Shown: piece after piece, positions 28,190 through 36,521 of the stretch
How the letters are laid out: each line of letters opens with the position of its first letter
How positions within the stretch are numbered: the first letter of the stretch is position 1
Assembly (NCBI GenBank): GCA_963761755.1
Contig: CAVXIC010000022.1
Coordinates: 26,187-90,186, forward strand
Direction of reading: 5' to 3'
DNA from: CAJXVA01 sp963761755
GTDB lineage: Bacteria > Myxococcota_A > Polyangia > Nannocystales > Nannocystaceae
Length of the DNA stretch: 64,000 nucleotides
Notes under the pieces: generated by a model
What the model was told of the DNA's origin: nothing
What the model saw: only the letters and a program-made list of their open reading frames with translations
The model's database searches: none
Made by a program: the position numbers and the translations under genes

Positions 28190-28213
28190 CGGAAGATCGG
28201 AAGATCGGAAGAT
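28190..28213. repeat. Short tandem repeat (CGGAAGAT)3
   Basis: Three perfect copies of CGGAAGAT, followed by a diverged copy CGGGAGAC, lie 25 bases after the hemerythrin stop and about 100 bases before the next start. Copy number could vary by slippage. Confidence 0.9.
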
Positions 28214-28318
28214 CGGGAGACCAGACGTGGCCCTCTCCCGCGCCAACAAGCTCGCGAGCAGCCCCGCGATGCCCCCATGAGTTGCCGCCCGTCGTCGTTG
28301 CACTACAGTGCGGACCAA

Positions 28319-29263
28319 ATGACGACGTCCTACGACGTGCTGATGGCCATCGGCGGAGTGCTTTTCCTGGTCTTTGGCTTCATCGACATGATCTCCACAA
28401 CCGTCGTCACCAGCGACGGTGGTGGCCTCGTCACCCGACGCACGATCAACTACGCCTGGAGAGCGTGGCGGTGGGTCTCCAACCTCACCGGGCTACACAT
28501 CTCCCTCGCTGGCGCACCGATCCTCGTGATGGTCTTCGTGCAGTGGCTGCTCGCCCTGCTGCTGGGCTGGGCCCTGCTCGCCCGCGCCCTCACCCCGCCC
28601 GCTCCACTGTTCGATCAGGTCCTCTCGCTCCTGTCGCTGGCCATTGGCCGGGGCACCCCCCCATGTGATTTCCCCGCCTGGATGGCCATCGGCGTCGGCA
28701 TGTCGGGCGTGGTCCTGGTGTCGCTGACCATCAGCTATGTCATCGCAGTGGTGGGTGCGATCGCCTACACCCGACACGTGGCCGTCCACCTGCTGACCCT
28801 GGGCTCGACTCCCACCGCGGTGTTCAACCGCAGCTACGCTGGCGATGCGCCGGCACCCAAATTCGAGCTGCACCTCATCTCCCTCACGCCGCTCATCACC
28901 TTCGTCGCCACCAAAACCCTGGCCTTCCCCGTCATCGACGTGTTCCAGCCCTCGAATCCAGCCCAGGCGATTTCGGTGCGGCTGGGCTGCGTGGTCAAGG
29001 GCCTCGCCATGGCCCACGAGGACGACTCGATCGAGCTGATCCCCCGGGCGGCCGAGCAGCCCTTCCTCGAAGCGGTCGACCACCTGCTTGACGTTCATGG
29101 CTACCTCCACGACGACGACGACGACGACGACGACGACACGATGGCGCCGCTGAAGAGGCGCCTCGAGGACATCGAACGCTGGGTCGAGCAGAGCGGGTGG
29201 TCGTGGCCCGAAGACGGGCGCCGGCCCGACGCCGAGCCGGGCCCTGGGACAGCCGATGGATGA
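28319..29263 (+). CDS. Four-helix membrane protein, weakly channel-like
   Basis: ATG 28319 (MTTSYDVLMAIGG) gives 314 residues. Four hydrophobic helices are visible at about 8-30, 60-85, 110-140 and 190-210. The layout around LFDQVLSLLSLAIGRGTPPC followed by a helix recalls the pore loop of two-helix ion channels, but the usual TVGYGD filter is absent, so a channel role is only a possibility. The C-terminal 120 residues are cytoplasmic-looking, include an unbroken Asp-9 run and end in a charged helix (LKRRLEDIERWVEQSGWSWP). No family is recognised with confidence. Confidence 0.75.
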   Translation: MTTSYDVLMAIGGVLFLVFGFIDMISTTVVTSDGGGLVTRRTINYAWRAWRWVSNLTGLHISLAGAPILVMVFVQWLLALLLGWALLARALTPPAPLFDQVLSLLSLAIGRGTPPCDFPAWMAIGVGMSGVVLVSLTISYVIAVVGAIAYTRHVAVHLLTLGSTPTAVFNRSYAGDAPAPKFELHLISLTPLITFVATKTLAFPVIDVFQPSNPAQAISVRLGCVVKGLAMAHEDDSIELIPRAAEQPFLEAVDHLLDVHGYLHDDDDDDDDDTMAPLKRRLEDIERWVEQSGWSWPEDGRRPDAEPGPGTADG

Positions 29264-29374
29264 ACCCCGATCCCGGCAAGTTCGACCGCCGTGCGTGAGC
29301 CCGTTGGCGTTGGTGCTGCAACGTTGGACCCCTCGCTTCCGAGGGTCTCCCGTGGCACCCTAGTGAGCGGATCG

Positions 29375-29617
29375 ATGGAGTCCCTGTTCGACGAAATGGG
29401 CCTACGATCGGGGCTCGCACCGATCATACGGATGGCCGCGCTGAAGCGAGCACTGGCACGCGCTGGGCTGCAGCCCGACGAGCTCACTCCGACCAGCCTG
29501 CGCACGGCGCTATCGGAGATTCACTCCACGCTCAGGGTCTATCTCGACGACGTCGAGGCGCTCGCGCGCCTGAGGACGATCGAGACCCTGGCCGCCTCGA
29601 CGGAAGACGACGGATGA
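29375..29617 (+). CDS. Small hypothetical protein coupled to a PAS protein
   Basis: ATG 29375 gives 80 residues (MESLFDEMGLRSGLAPIIRM), all helical: AALKRALARAGLQPDEL, LRTALSEIHSTLRVYLDDVE. The frame extends to 29291 without a better start. Its stop overlaps the ATG of the following PAS gene in ATGA, so the two are almost surely translated together and probably act together. No family is recognised; it may be a small adaptor. Confidence 0.6.
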   Translation: MESLFDEMGLRSGLAPIIRMAALKRALARAGLQPDELTPTSLRTALSEIHSTLRVYLDDVEALARLRTIETLAASTEDDG

Positions 29618-30006
29618 CCGACACAACGCAAGACATTCAGAGCGCCGCGCCCGATGCCGGCCCCTTCGGGCGTGGACCGGCCCAGCTGTGGACCGCCAAG
29701 CCCAACGGGGCGCTCGACTGGGTCAACGAGACGGTCACGAGCTACTTCGGTCGCACGTTCGACGAGATGATCCAGTGGGGCTGGTCCGCGCTGGTGCACC
29801 CCGACGACTTCGCAGAGGTGGGCGAGCGGTGGGTGGCGGCGATCGAGTCGGGTGAGCCATACGAGGTTCGCTTCCGCCTCAAGGCCACCGATGGCGCCTA
29901 CCGATGGCACGTCGGTCGGGCGACGGCGACCAAGAACGCGGCGGGCCAGGTGGAGCGGTGGGTCGGGGCCAACCTCGACGTCGAGGGCCTCATCGGCGAG
30001 CTGTAA
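29614..30006 (+). CDS. Single PAS-domain protein
   Basis: The 130-residue protein is nearly all one PAS domain of the PAS_3 type: LWTAKPNGALDWVNETVTSY, the FGRTFDEMIQWGWSALVHPD DD-turn, YEVRFRLKATDGAYRWHVGR and an ending in VERWVGANLDVE. PAS domains sense small molecules, redox or light through bound cofactors, or mediate protein contacts. There is no output domain, so it must signal through a partner; the upstream co-translated helical protein is a candidate. Translation is likely coupled by the ATGA overlap. Confidence 0.85.
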   Translation: MTDTTQDIQSAAPDAGPFGRGPAQLWTAKPNGALDWVNETVTSYFGRTFDEMIQWGWSALVHPDDFAEVGERWVAAIESGEPYEVRFRLKATDGAYRWHVGRATATKNAAGQVERWVGANLDVEGLIGEL

Positions 30007-30161
30007 GCGCGCGGCAGTCCCAAGCGCGGCGAGCTCAGCACCGAAGCTGAGCGTGAAGACGAAGGGAACAAACGACGGAGTACTCGGAAAAGGGCCGTAC
30101 GCCGACGACTTCTCGAGAAGAGCATTTGATTGAAACTCGCAGGCCTGAGCCGGCTCAGGCC

Positions 30162-30443
30162 TCATCCCGGAGGCGTCTGGGGATCGAAGGTTCCCATCGG
30201 CTGCGGAGACACCTCGCCGTCGGGTCCGGCCGGTGCCGGATCCGGGGAGAGGCCATTGTCGGGGTCGCCTGGGCACTGGGCGAAGTTGCAATCGACGCCG
30301 GTCCGACCGACCGTGCTTCCATCTGCGCAGACCCGGGCCTCCTTGGTGCAGCCTTGAATCTCGCCCGGCGTCGCGGGTGGGGGAGGCTTGCATCCAGCGG
30401 CCAACGCGACGAGTCCGATCCAGGCGAGAGAGCGTGTACCCAT
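30162..30443 (-). CDS. Small lipoprotein with Cys motif
   Basis: ATG 30443 gives 93 residues starting with a lipoprotein signal (LAWIGLVALAAGCKPPPP). The mature part contains CTKEARVCADGSTVGRTGVD followed by CNFAQC, a recurrent motif of bacterial surface lipoproteins (CPDGSxVGRTGxxCxF), then a Pro-rich tail. Function unknown; the protein is likely outer-membrane anchored. The 32-base gap from the downstream end of the PLC-like gene on the same strand would allow co-transcription. A longer start at 30473 adds an unneeded extension. Confidence 0.72.
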   Translation of the reverse strand: MGTRSLAWIGLVALAAGCKPPPPATPGEIQGCTKEARVCADGSTVGRTGVDCNFAQCPGDPDNGLSPDPAPAGPDGEVSPQPMGTFDPQTPPG

Positions 30444-30474
30444 GGCGGCTAGCATAAGCCCGATCGCGGCCACG

Positions 30475-32193
30475 TCATCGGACGCAGCCGATCAGCTCGC
30501 AATACGCCACATGCCAAGCCTCATAGGGGTGGTCGGTGGCTCCGTAGTCGACCGGGTTGCGGGGTGACTGGGTGGGGACCTGGGCCTCGTCGAAGCCCCA
30601 CAGGCGCGTGAGCTTGCCCTGCGCGTTGCGCTCGGCAACCCACGCTCGGCCGCCGGGCAGGACCGCGTTGTCGGCGAAGAACTCGAGCCCGTCCTCGAGG
30701 AGGTCGTCCTTGGAGGACTCGCGTGCGCTCCCGAAGGCGAGCTGCTCGTAGCGCACGCGTCGCGTCGTGCCGTCCGCCGTGTAGAGCAAGGCTTGGTCGT
30801 GCGGCCCATCGGGACCCGCTGAGACCGTGTACTGCGTGCCGCCGTGGGTGACGGCGCTGCGTGGGTAGGCCGGGTCGTTCGTCTGCCCGTCGCCGTCGGG
30901 TCGCGACCACCCGATCGTGCCGCCGGCCACGTCGACCGAGGATGCGCTCCAGTACCAGCGCTGCGCACTGCTCTGACTCGTGTGCACTTCGCGGACTGCG
31001 TCGTCGTCGAGGGAGTCGAACGCGATCGAGGGCATGACGCCCTCGTCTTCGTCGGGAAAGCGCCGCCCGTCCTGCGTCGACCAGGACACCGAGCCATCCC
31101 GCTGAACCCGGCCGACGCGGTACCAGAGGTCGTCGTCGAAGAGGTCGGGATCTTCGTGAACCTCGACGAGGACGCCGTCGTTGTTGAGCGCGACCGCCGG
31201 ACGGTTGCCGGTGTCGTAGCGCTCGTGATGCATCCACCGGATGCTGCCGTCGGGCTGGAGCTGGCCACTCCACGACCACAGAACCTCCTCGGATTGCGAT
31301 TGGTGGACTTCCACGACCTGGCCGGCGTCGTTGATCGCGATCGCAGGATCGACACCGCGGTCGCGACGATAGTCGAGCTGGCCGTCTTCGCTGCCCGTCA
31401 AGACCAGGACGAAGCGGTCGCGCATGTCGGCGACCCACGGCCAGCTTCCGTCGCTGCGGAGGTGCTCGGGGGTGTAGAGCCGCTCGCCGAACTGCGTCTC
31501 GAGCAGGGCATTGAAGGCGCCGAAGTTGCCATCGTCGGGGTGGTCGCCCGCGAAGGTGTCCTTGAGGTCGATGTAGACCGTGATCGGTGAGTGACCCCAA
31601 TGGGTGTCGGACCATTCGACCAGCACCGAAAACCATGCAGCGAGGGCATCGGTCGTCGGATTGCCATCCTCCATCCAGACCTCGTCGCCGGGGCCGTCAT
31701 GACCGATGCGATAGCCCGCCGCGGCGAAGTCGTCGGCGTGAACGTCGAACTCGACGGTGCGGACGCCCGCGTCGAGCTGGGCCTGCATCGAACCGCGAGC
31801 GCCACCCTCGTCCCCCGAGTAGGAGTTGTGGGTCGCGGCCGCCGGGGCCTCGTTGTACGGCACCTCGAGATCTTGCTCGGGTGCACACGTCGCCGAGCAG
31901 CCGTCGTTGGAGGTCGTGTTGCCGTCGTCGCAGAGTTCGCCCGGGTCGACCTGGCCATCACCGCACCGATCGACGGCGCCCGTTTCGGCGGAGTCTGCCG
32001 CGGTGGAGGCGTCCGCGCCGGTGGTTGGGTCGGTCGAGGTCGGGGTGGTCGAACTCGCGTCGGCGTCTGGCGAGGCCGAGTCGGTCGTTGCCGTGGTCGA
32101 GCCATCGCCGGCGGGGGGCGCCCCATCGTCCGCGCCGCACCCCCACAGCGAAACGGCGAATAGCAACACGGACAATCTGCGAGGAGCTACCAC
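30475..32193 (-). CDS. Ca2+-dependent phosphoinositide phospholipase C-like lipoprotein
   Basis: The 572-residue protein starts at GTG 32193 and has lipobox SLWGC (Cys19), a Thr/Ser/Asp linker and one Myxococcus-type Cys-rich repeat at about 77-103 (CGDGQVDPGELCDDGN then GCSATC). Residues 115-300 match the Ca2+-dependent PI-PLC family: ATHNSYSGDE with His122, LDAGVRTVEFDVHADD with Glu148 and Asp150, YRIGHDG with His165, and VYIDLKDTF. These enzymes cleave phosphoinositides or related glycerophosphoryl head groups using a TIM barrel. The C-terminal 270 residues add repeated EVHQSQSEE, VEVHEDPD and EVHTSQSSA beta stretches that may bind ligand. An outer-surface lipase of host, prey or own lipids is inferred. 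Confidence 0.82.
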   Translation of the reverse strand: MVAPRRLSVLLFAVSLWGCGADDGAPPAGDGSTTATTDSASPDADASSTTPTSTDPTTGADASTAADSAETGAVDRCGDGQVDPGELCDDGNTTSNDGCSATCAPEQDLEVPYNEAPAAATHNSYSGDEGGARGSMQAQLDAGVRTVEFDVHADDFAAAGYRIGHDGPGDEVWMEDGNPTTDALAAWFSVLVEWSDTHWGHSPITVYIDLKDTFAGDHPDDGNFGAFNALLETQFGERLYTPEHLRSDGSWPWVADMRDRFVLVLTGSEDGQLDYRRDRGVDPAIAINDAGQVVEVHQSQSEEVLWSWSGQLQPDGSIRWMHHERYDTGNRPAVALNNDGVLVEVHEDPDLFDDDLWYRVGRVQRDGSVSWSTQDGRRFPDEDEGVMPSIAFDSLDDDAVREVHTSQSSAQRWYWSASSVDVAGGTIGWSRPDGDGQTNDPAYPRSAVTHGGTQYTVSAGPDGPHDQALLYTADGTTRRVRYEQLAFGSARESSKDDLLEDGLEFFADNAVLPGGRAWVAERNAQGKLTRLWGFDEAQVPTQSPRNPVDYGATDHPYEAWHVAYCELIGCVR

Positions 32194-32207
32194 GGTATCG
32201 ACTCTAA

Positions 32208-32238
32208 CACCGGCGCCATCGAGGTTCGGGGCCGCCGG
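32208..32238. repeat. 31-bp dispersed repeat, copy 1
   Basis: CACCGGCGCCATCGAGGTTC, then GGGGCCGCCGG, lies between the end of the kinase-TPR gene and the start of the PLC-like gene. A second copy with one mismatch in the shared stretch is at 36524-36554. Confidence 0.7.
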
Positions 32239-32258
32239 GCCGCGGAGCGACTCGGGCC

Positions 32259-35200
32259 CTACTCGACTTCGGGGGACGGACGGGCGAGCTGCTCGAGCCA
32301 GGTCTGCACTGCGCGCAGTCGCGTGGGCTGATCGGCCAGCTGCGCGTAGATCGCCCGGGCCCGCTGGGCCTCGGTCCGCGCGGCATCCGCCTTGCCCGCA
32401 GCGCTGAGAATGCGAGCGCGGCGAAAGCGGGCCTGGGCGTGCTGATGCGGATCCGGATCCTCGGACTCGTACTGCTCTATCGAGGCGTCGATGGACTGCT
32501 GGGCGAGGGACAGCTCGCCCTGGGCCAGGTACACCAGCGCGAGCCGGCCCTGAGTCTCGGCAACCTCGACGCTTGGCTCGCCCGCGGTCTCGCGCTGCAC
32601 GGCCAGCGTGGCCTCGAGCTCGCGACGCGCCGGGTCCACGCGGCCCAATCGCAGCAGCACGAGGCCGAGCTGGCTGGTGATGTTCGCTCGTCGGCGACGA
32701 TCACCCGGCATCACCTCTTCGAGAATGGACAGGGTGGTCCGCAGCGCCGCCTCCGCCTCGGCGAAGCGACCGGCTCGCAGCTGGATCTCTGCCACCAGGG
32801 CCCAGCTGGTGGCCACGGTGGCGCTGCGGGGCCCGTGAATGGCCTGCTCGATCTCCTGCGCGCGCTGGACGTGGAGCAGCGCCTCGTCGTAGCGCTCCAT
32901 GAACAGCAGCGTGGTGGCCACGTTGTACGCGAGCACCGCCACCGAAGGGTGCTCGGGACCCAGCAGCAGCTTCAGGGAACGATGCGACTCCTCGTAGAGC
33001 TCGAGTGCGTCGGTGTAGTGCCCGTGCACGAAGTGCGTGGTGCCCAGGTTCTGCAAGATGGTCGCGTACTGGGGGTGTTGGTCGCCGTAGGCTTCGCGCA
33101 GCACCTGGCGCGCTCGCTCGAGCAGTCGCACCGACTCGGCGTGTTCCCCCTTGCGTGCGTAGGCCATACCCAACTCGCTCAGCGGCTCGGCCACGACGTA
33201 GTGATCGACGCCCCAGTGCTCTTCGCGGATCGCGAGCACCCGTCGACCGTCCGCGATGGCGCCGTCGAGATCACCGAGCCGACGCTTGGCCAGGGCGCGG
33301 GTGTTGAGCAAGTTGGCGAGCGTGTCCGGCCACTGACCGCCCTGAGCCTCCAGTGCAGCCAGACCCAGCGCGACCCAGCGCAGGGTGGCCAGATCCCTGC
33401 CCAATCGCTTGGCCTCCAGATCGCTCAGCTCGGCTGCCACCTGGGCCACGATTCGATCGTGGTGACTCGCGACACCCAATGAGAGCGCGTCGTGAAGGCC
33501 CGCCTCGGCCTCCTCGAAGCGACCGGCCAAAAGCTGGGCCTCTGCGACCGACAGCTTGGCCTCGGCGCGCACGGGCACGTACCGCAGCCCCTCGGCCTCG
33601 AGCGCCGCCGCCTGGGCCGTCGCCAGGTCCTCCTTCAGTCGACCAAGCGCCCGCTGCACCCCGGCTTCATCGAGGCGGGCGCGCACCGTGGCGATCGCCT
33701 CGGCCTCGCCTTCGGGTACCGGTGGCAGCTCGCGACCGAGCGCCGCCGCATCGAGGCAAGGGCCCAGATCAGGGAGCAGCGCCACCGCTTCGGGTGCCCG
33801 CATCACGGTGTCCGCGTCGGCGCGAGCAAGCTCTTGGGTCATGGTCGCGAGAGTCGCGTGGCGATGGGCCAGGCACGTCATGCGCGCGGACACGACCGCG
33901 GGCGGCTCACGGCCTTCGACCGCGGATCGACATGCGTCGGTTTGGACGCGCACCCATCGCTCCGCGTAGGTATCGAGGGCGGCGCTGACCCGCTGAGCCA
34001 CGTCGGGAGCAAAGGACTGCTCGGTCGCCGAGAATGCGTCCGTGATCGCGGCGCGGCGCGGCGCGTCCCATACGCCCTCGAGTTTGGACGCCACGTCGTC
34101 GCAGTACGCGACCGGCTGCACCGATGCTCGGTCCGAAAGGGCCACCGCGGTCCCGCCGGCCGCCACACCCAGCACCCCGATGGCCGCCACGGCCCGCCAG
34201 GTGGCCAGCGCCTTGGGACGCAGGGCCTGCAGCAGCGCGCGCATGTTCGGGTGGCGCTCACTCGCTTGGACGCTGAGCCCACGAAGCACGGCCCTACGAA
34301 GCCACCTTGGTACTTCGCTGCCGCGCGGCGCGGGCTGGACTCGGCCCTGGAGCACAGCGGTGACCAACTCCATCAGACTCCGCGCTGCAAACGGGCGCTC
34401 CCCGTACAAGCCTTCGTACAAGGCAACGCAGAACCCGAACTGATCCGACAGCGCGTCGCAGCGCTTGCCTCCGAGCTGCTCAGGAGCCATGTACGCGGGG
34501 GTCCCCACCAGCGCTCCGGTCCGGGTGAGGGTCACGGCCAGCGCCGAGCCCGAGCCCGAGCCCGAGTCGCGGGTTCTCATCGACGGGCTGACCCCCGGCT
34601 CGGATTCGGGACCGCGCGACAGGGGCCGGGCCAGCCCAAAGTCGGTCACGACCGCGCGTCCGTCCGCGTGGATGAGCACGTTGTCGGGTTTGAAGTCGCG
34701 ATGGACCAGCCCGGCTTCGTGCGCCGCAGCCAGCCCGTCACCCGCCTGCAGAAACACCTTTCGTACCTGCCGCCAGTGCCGGGGCTCTGTCCGCAGCCAC
34801 TGGGTCAACGTGCCGCCCTCGACGAACTCCATCGCCAGGAACACCTGGCCCTCGAAGCTGCCCACGTCGTGCACCGTGATCACCCCGGGATGACTCAGCC
34901 GCGCCAGCGCCTGCGCCTCTCGGAGCATCCGCGTGTTGCGAGAGGCCTGCGAGTCGGTCGAGGAAGCCTCCGCATCCTGCCGCAGGACCTTGAGCGCCAC
35001 CTTGCGATCCAGCTGTGGATCGTAGGCGGCATAGACCACCCCCATCGCTCCTGCGCCCACCGCTTCGAGCACCGCGTATCGGCCGAGCCTCGCGCCCTCC
35101 GGCAACGGGAGGTCGTTCGACCAGCCATTCGACTTGGCAGCTCCAGCCTCCGTGGACTCGAGCGCGGCCGAGGACTGCGCCAAGTCGTGAGGCTCGGCCT

Positions 35201-35366
35201 CGGCGACGCCCTCGGCGAAGGACGACGCAAAGAGCTTGGTCAGCTCCGCGATGACCTCCGAGCACATGGGGCACAGGTCGAGGTGTGTCTCCATCTGCGC
35301 CCGTTCGTCGGCCGGCATGTCGCCGAGCGCGAAAGCATCCAGCGCATTCTCGTCAGGGCAGATCAT
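32259..35366 (-). CDS. Ser/Thr protein kinase with zf-HC2 N-terminus, membrane helix and TPR sensor
   Basis: ATG 35366 gives 1035 residues; longer starts up to 35630 carry no leader-like sequence. Residues 1-50 hold a zf-HC2 finger (HLDLCPMC, Cys32 and Cys35), usually an anti-sigma motif. The kinase domain spans about 96-385: P-loop GAGAMG at 104-109, Lys126, HRDFKPDN at 222, DFGLARP at 242 and TPAYMAPEQ, so it looks active. A transmembrane helix lies at about 391-410 (AVAAIGVLGVAAGGTAVAL). The outer part, residues 430-1035, is mostly TPR-like helices (NLLNTRALAKRRLGDLDGAI, YATILQNLGTTHFVHGHYTD). Hanks-type kinases of this plan sense at the envelope and phosphorylate Ser/Thr on partners. It is the intact version of the broken gene at 18989-21689. 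Confidence 0.93.
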   Translation of the reverse strand: MICPDENALDAFALGDMPADERAQMETHLDLCPMCSEVIAELTKLFASSFAEGVAEAEPHDLAQSSAALESTEAGAAKSNGWSNDLPLPEGARLGRYAVLEAVGAGAMGVVYAAYDPQLDRKVALKVLRQDAEASSTDSQASRNTRMLREAQALARLSHPGVITVHDVGSFEGQVFLAMEFVEGGTLTQWLRTEPRHWRQVRKVFLQAGDGLAAAHEAGLVHRDFKPDNVLIHADGRAVVTDFGLARPLSRGPESEPGVSPSMRTRDSGSGSGSALAVTLTRTGALVGTPAYMAPEQLGGKRCDALSDQFGFCVALYEGLYGERPFAARSLMELVTAVLQGRVQPAPRGSEVPRWLRRAVLRGLSVQASERHPNMRALLQALRPKALATWRAVAAIGVLGVAAGGTAVALSDRASVQPVAYCDDVASKLEGVWDAPRRAAITDAFSATEQSFAPDVAQRVSAALDTYAERWVRVQTDACRSAVEGREPPAVVSARMTCLAHRHATLATMTQELARADADTVMRAPEAVALLPDLGPCLDAAALGRELPPVPEGEAEAIATVRARLDEAGVQRALGRLKEDLATAQAAALEAEGLRYVPVRAEAKLSVAEAQLLAGRFEEAEAGLHDALSLGVASHHDRIVAQVAAELSDLEAKRLGRDLATLRWVALGLAALEAQGGQWPDTLANLLNTRALAKRRLGDLDGAIADGRRVLAIREEHWGVDHYVVAEPLSELGMAYARKGEHAESVRLLERARQVLREAYGDQHPQYATILQNLGTTHFVHGHYTDALELYEESHRSLKLLLGPEHPSVAVLAYNVATTLLFMERYDEALLHVQRAQEIEQAIHGPRSATVATSWALVAEIQLRAGRFAEAEAALRTTLSILEEVMPGDRRRRANITSQLGLVLLRLGRVDPARRELEATLAVQRETAGEPSVEVAETQGRLALVYLAQGELSLAQQSIDASIEQYESEDPDPHQHAQARFRRARILSAAGKADAARTEAQRARAIYAQLADQPTRLRAVQTWLEQLARPSPEVE

Positions 35367-35622
35367 GACGCGGAGCGAGTTGATGTTCCCACGGAAACGG
35401 GCCGCATCCCGATGGCGTCTCCCCGAAAAAGAGAGTACTCGGCGTTCGCGGCTCCGGCTGGAGATCCGCCGCCCTCCGACGCGTGCGTGGGCGAAGTTCT
35501 GGGCGGAAAGGTCCTCTGCCGCCGCACGCACCTCCCAAAGGCGTGCGTGACTCCCGCATCCACGTGACAGATCGCTGCGAAGTTGGTCCACAAATACCCC
35601 CGGCGACGGGGACTCACTCAGC

Positions 35623-36387
35623 ATGCACACTTACATTCGTCGAACTGTCCCCATCGCGCTGTTGCTGAGTCTTGCCGCGTGCATCGAGGGGAAGGAACAG
35701 TGTATCGCCGACTGCGACGCAGAATCGACCAGCGAAGCCGGGTCGTCCGAAACCGGGTCGTCCGAAACCGGGTCGTCCGAAACCGGCGGCGCCGACTCGG
35801 GGCCGCCGCCTTCAGCGGCGTGTGAGGCTGCAATGGACGCGGCCGGCGCGTTCGTGGAGGCGAACCGAGCCTGCGAGACCGCCGCGGACTGCCTACTCGC
35901 GCCGGGAATCTGCAGCCCGGAGTCCACGTGTGGGAACGTGGCGCTGACCCTGAGCGCCGATACCTTCGTTCCGTGGGAAATGCTGAGCACGGCGGTCGTC
36001 ACCGCCTGCGGGTGCGAGATCTCCACGACCTGTGGCGCGACGGTGACGTGTACCGATGCCGGCCAGTGTGAAGCCGTGTACGCGGGGGAGTGCGAGGAGC
36101 TCGAGCAGAACGTTCAGACGTATCTGGAAGACAACCGCAGCTGTGAGCAGGACGAGGACTGCCAGTACTTTTCGAGCCAGTGCTATGTCGACGACTGCGA
36201 GTCGGTGACGGTGAACCGCGACGCCGATGAGAGCGAATGGCAGGAACTCGAAGGGCAGCTCCTCTCATGCGATAGGTACTACGATATCCCGGGGTTTCAG
36301 GGAGCGGGGTACTGCAACATCCTTGGAGACTGTGGGTATGACATCCGATGCAGCGACGAAGGCCAGTGCACCCCAGTCCCAAGGTAG
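35623..36387 (+). CDS. Cys-rich lipoprotein with GSSET repeats
   Basis: The 254-residue protein begins MHTYIRRTVPIALLLSLAAC, with lipobox LAAC at Cys20. A linker holds three perfect GSSET repeats, encoded by three 15-base copies of GGGTCGTCCGAAACC. The mature part has about 20 cysteines in two similar halves (EANRACETAADCLLAPGICS and EDNRSCEQDEDCQYFSSQCY), each followed by a GQC segment, so an internal duplication is likely. No family is recognised; the protein is likely outer-membrane anchored. It is convergent with the LysR gene. Confidence 0.8.
   Translation: MHTYIRRTVPIALLLSLAACIEGKEQCIADCDAESTSEAGSSETGSSETGSSETGGADSGPPPSAACEAAMDAAGAFVEANRACETAADCLLAPGICSPESTCGNVALTLSADTFVPWEMLSTAVVTACGCEISTTCGATVTCTDAGQCEAVYAGECEELEQNVQTYLEDNRSCEQDEDCQYFSSQCYVDDCESVTVNRDADESEWQELEGQLLSCDRYYDIPGFQGAGYCNILGDCGYDIRCSDEGQCTPVPR
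35744..35788 (+). repeat. Three tandem 15-bp units encoding GSSET
   Basis: GGGTCGTCCGAAACC is repeated three times in the linker of the lipoprotein gene. Multiples of three bases keep the frame, so copy-number changes would vary linker length without breaking the protein. Confidence 0.85.
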
Positions 36388-36521
36388 AGCCCTGTCCGGA
36401 ACAGCGACAAAGCTCGCCGCCCCCTACGGCGTGGTCGGGGTGCTGGCGGGTCGACACCCCAGATGCGGGCTTCGATCTCGACATCTCCGTCTGCGACCCG
36501 GGCTTGATCCCCACGTCGCGA

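Noticed and set aside
28190..28213. CRISPR-like repeat
   Set aside because: Eight-base units with no spacers; a simple tandem repeat. No CRISPR array or cas gene is present in the window.
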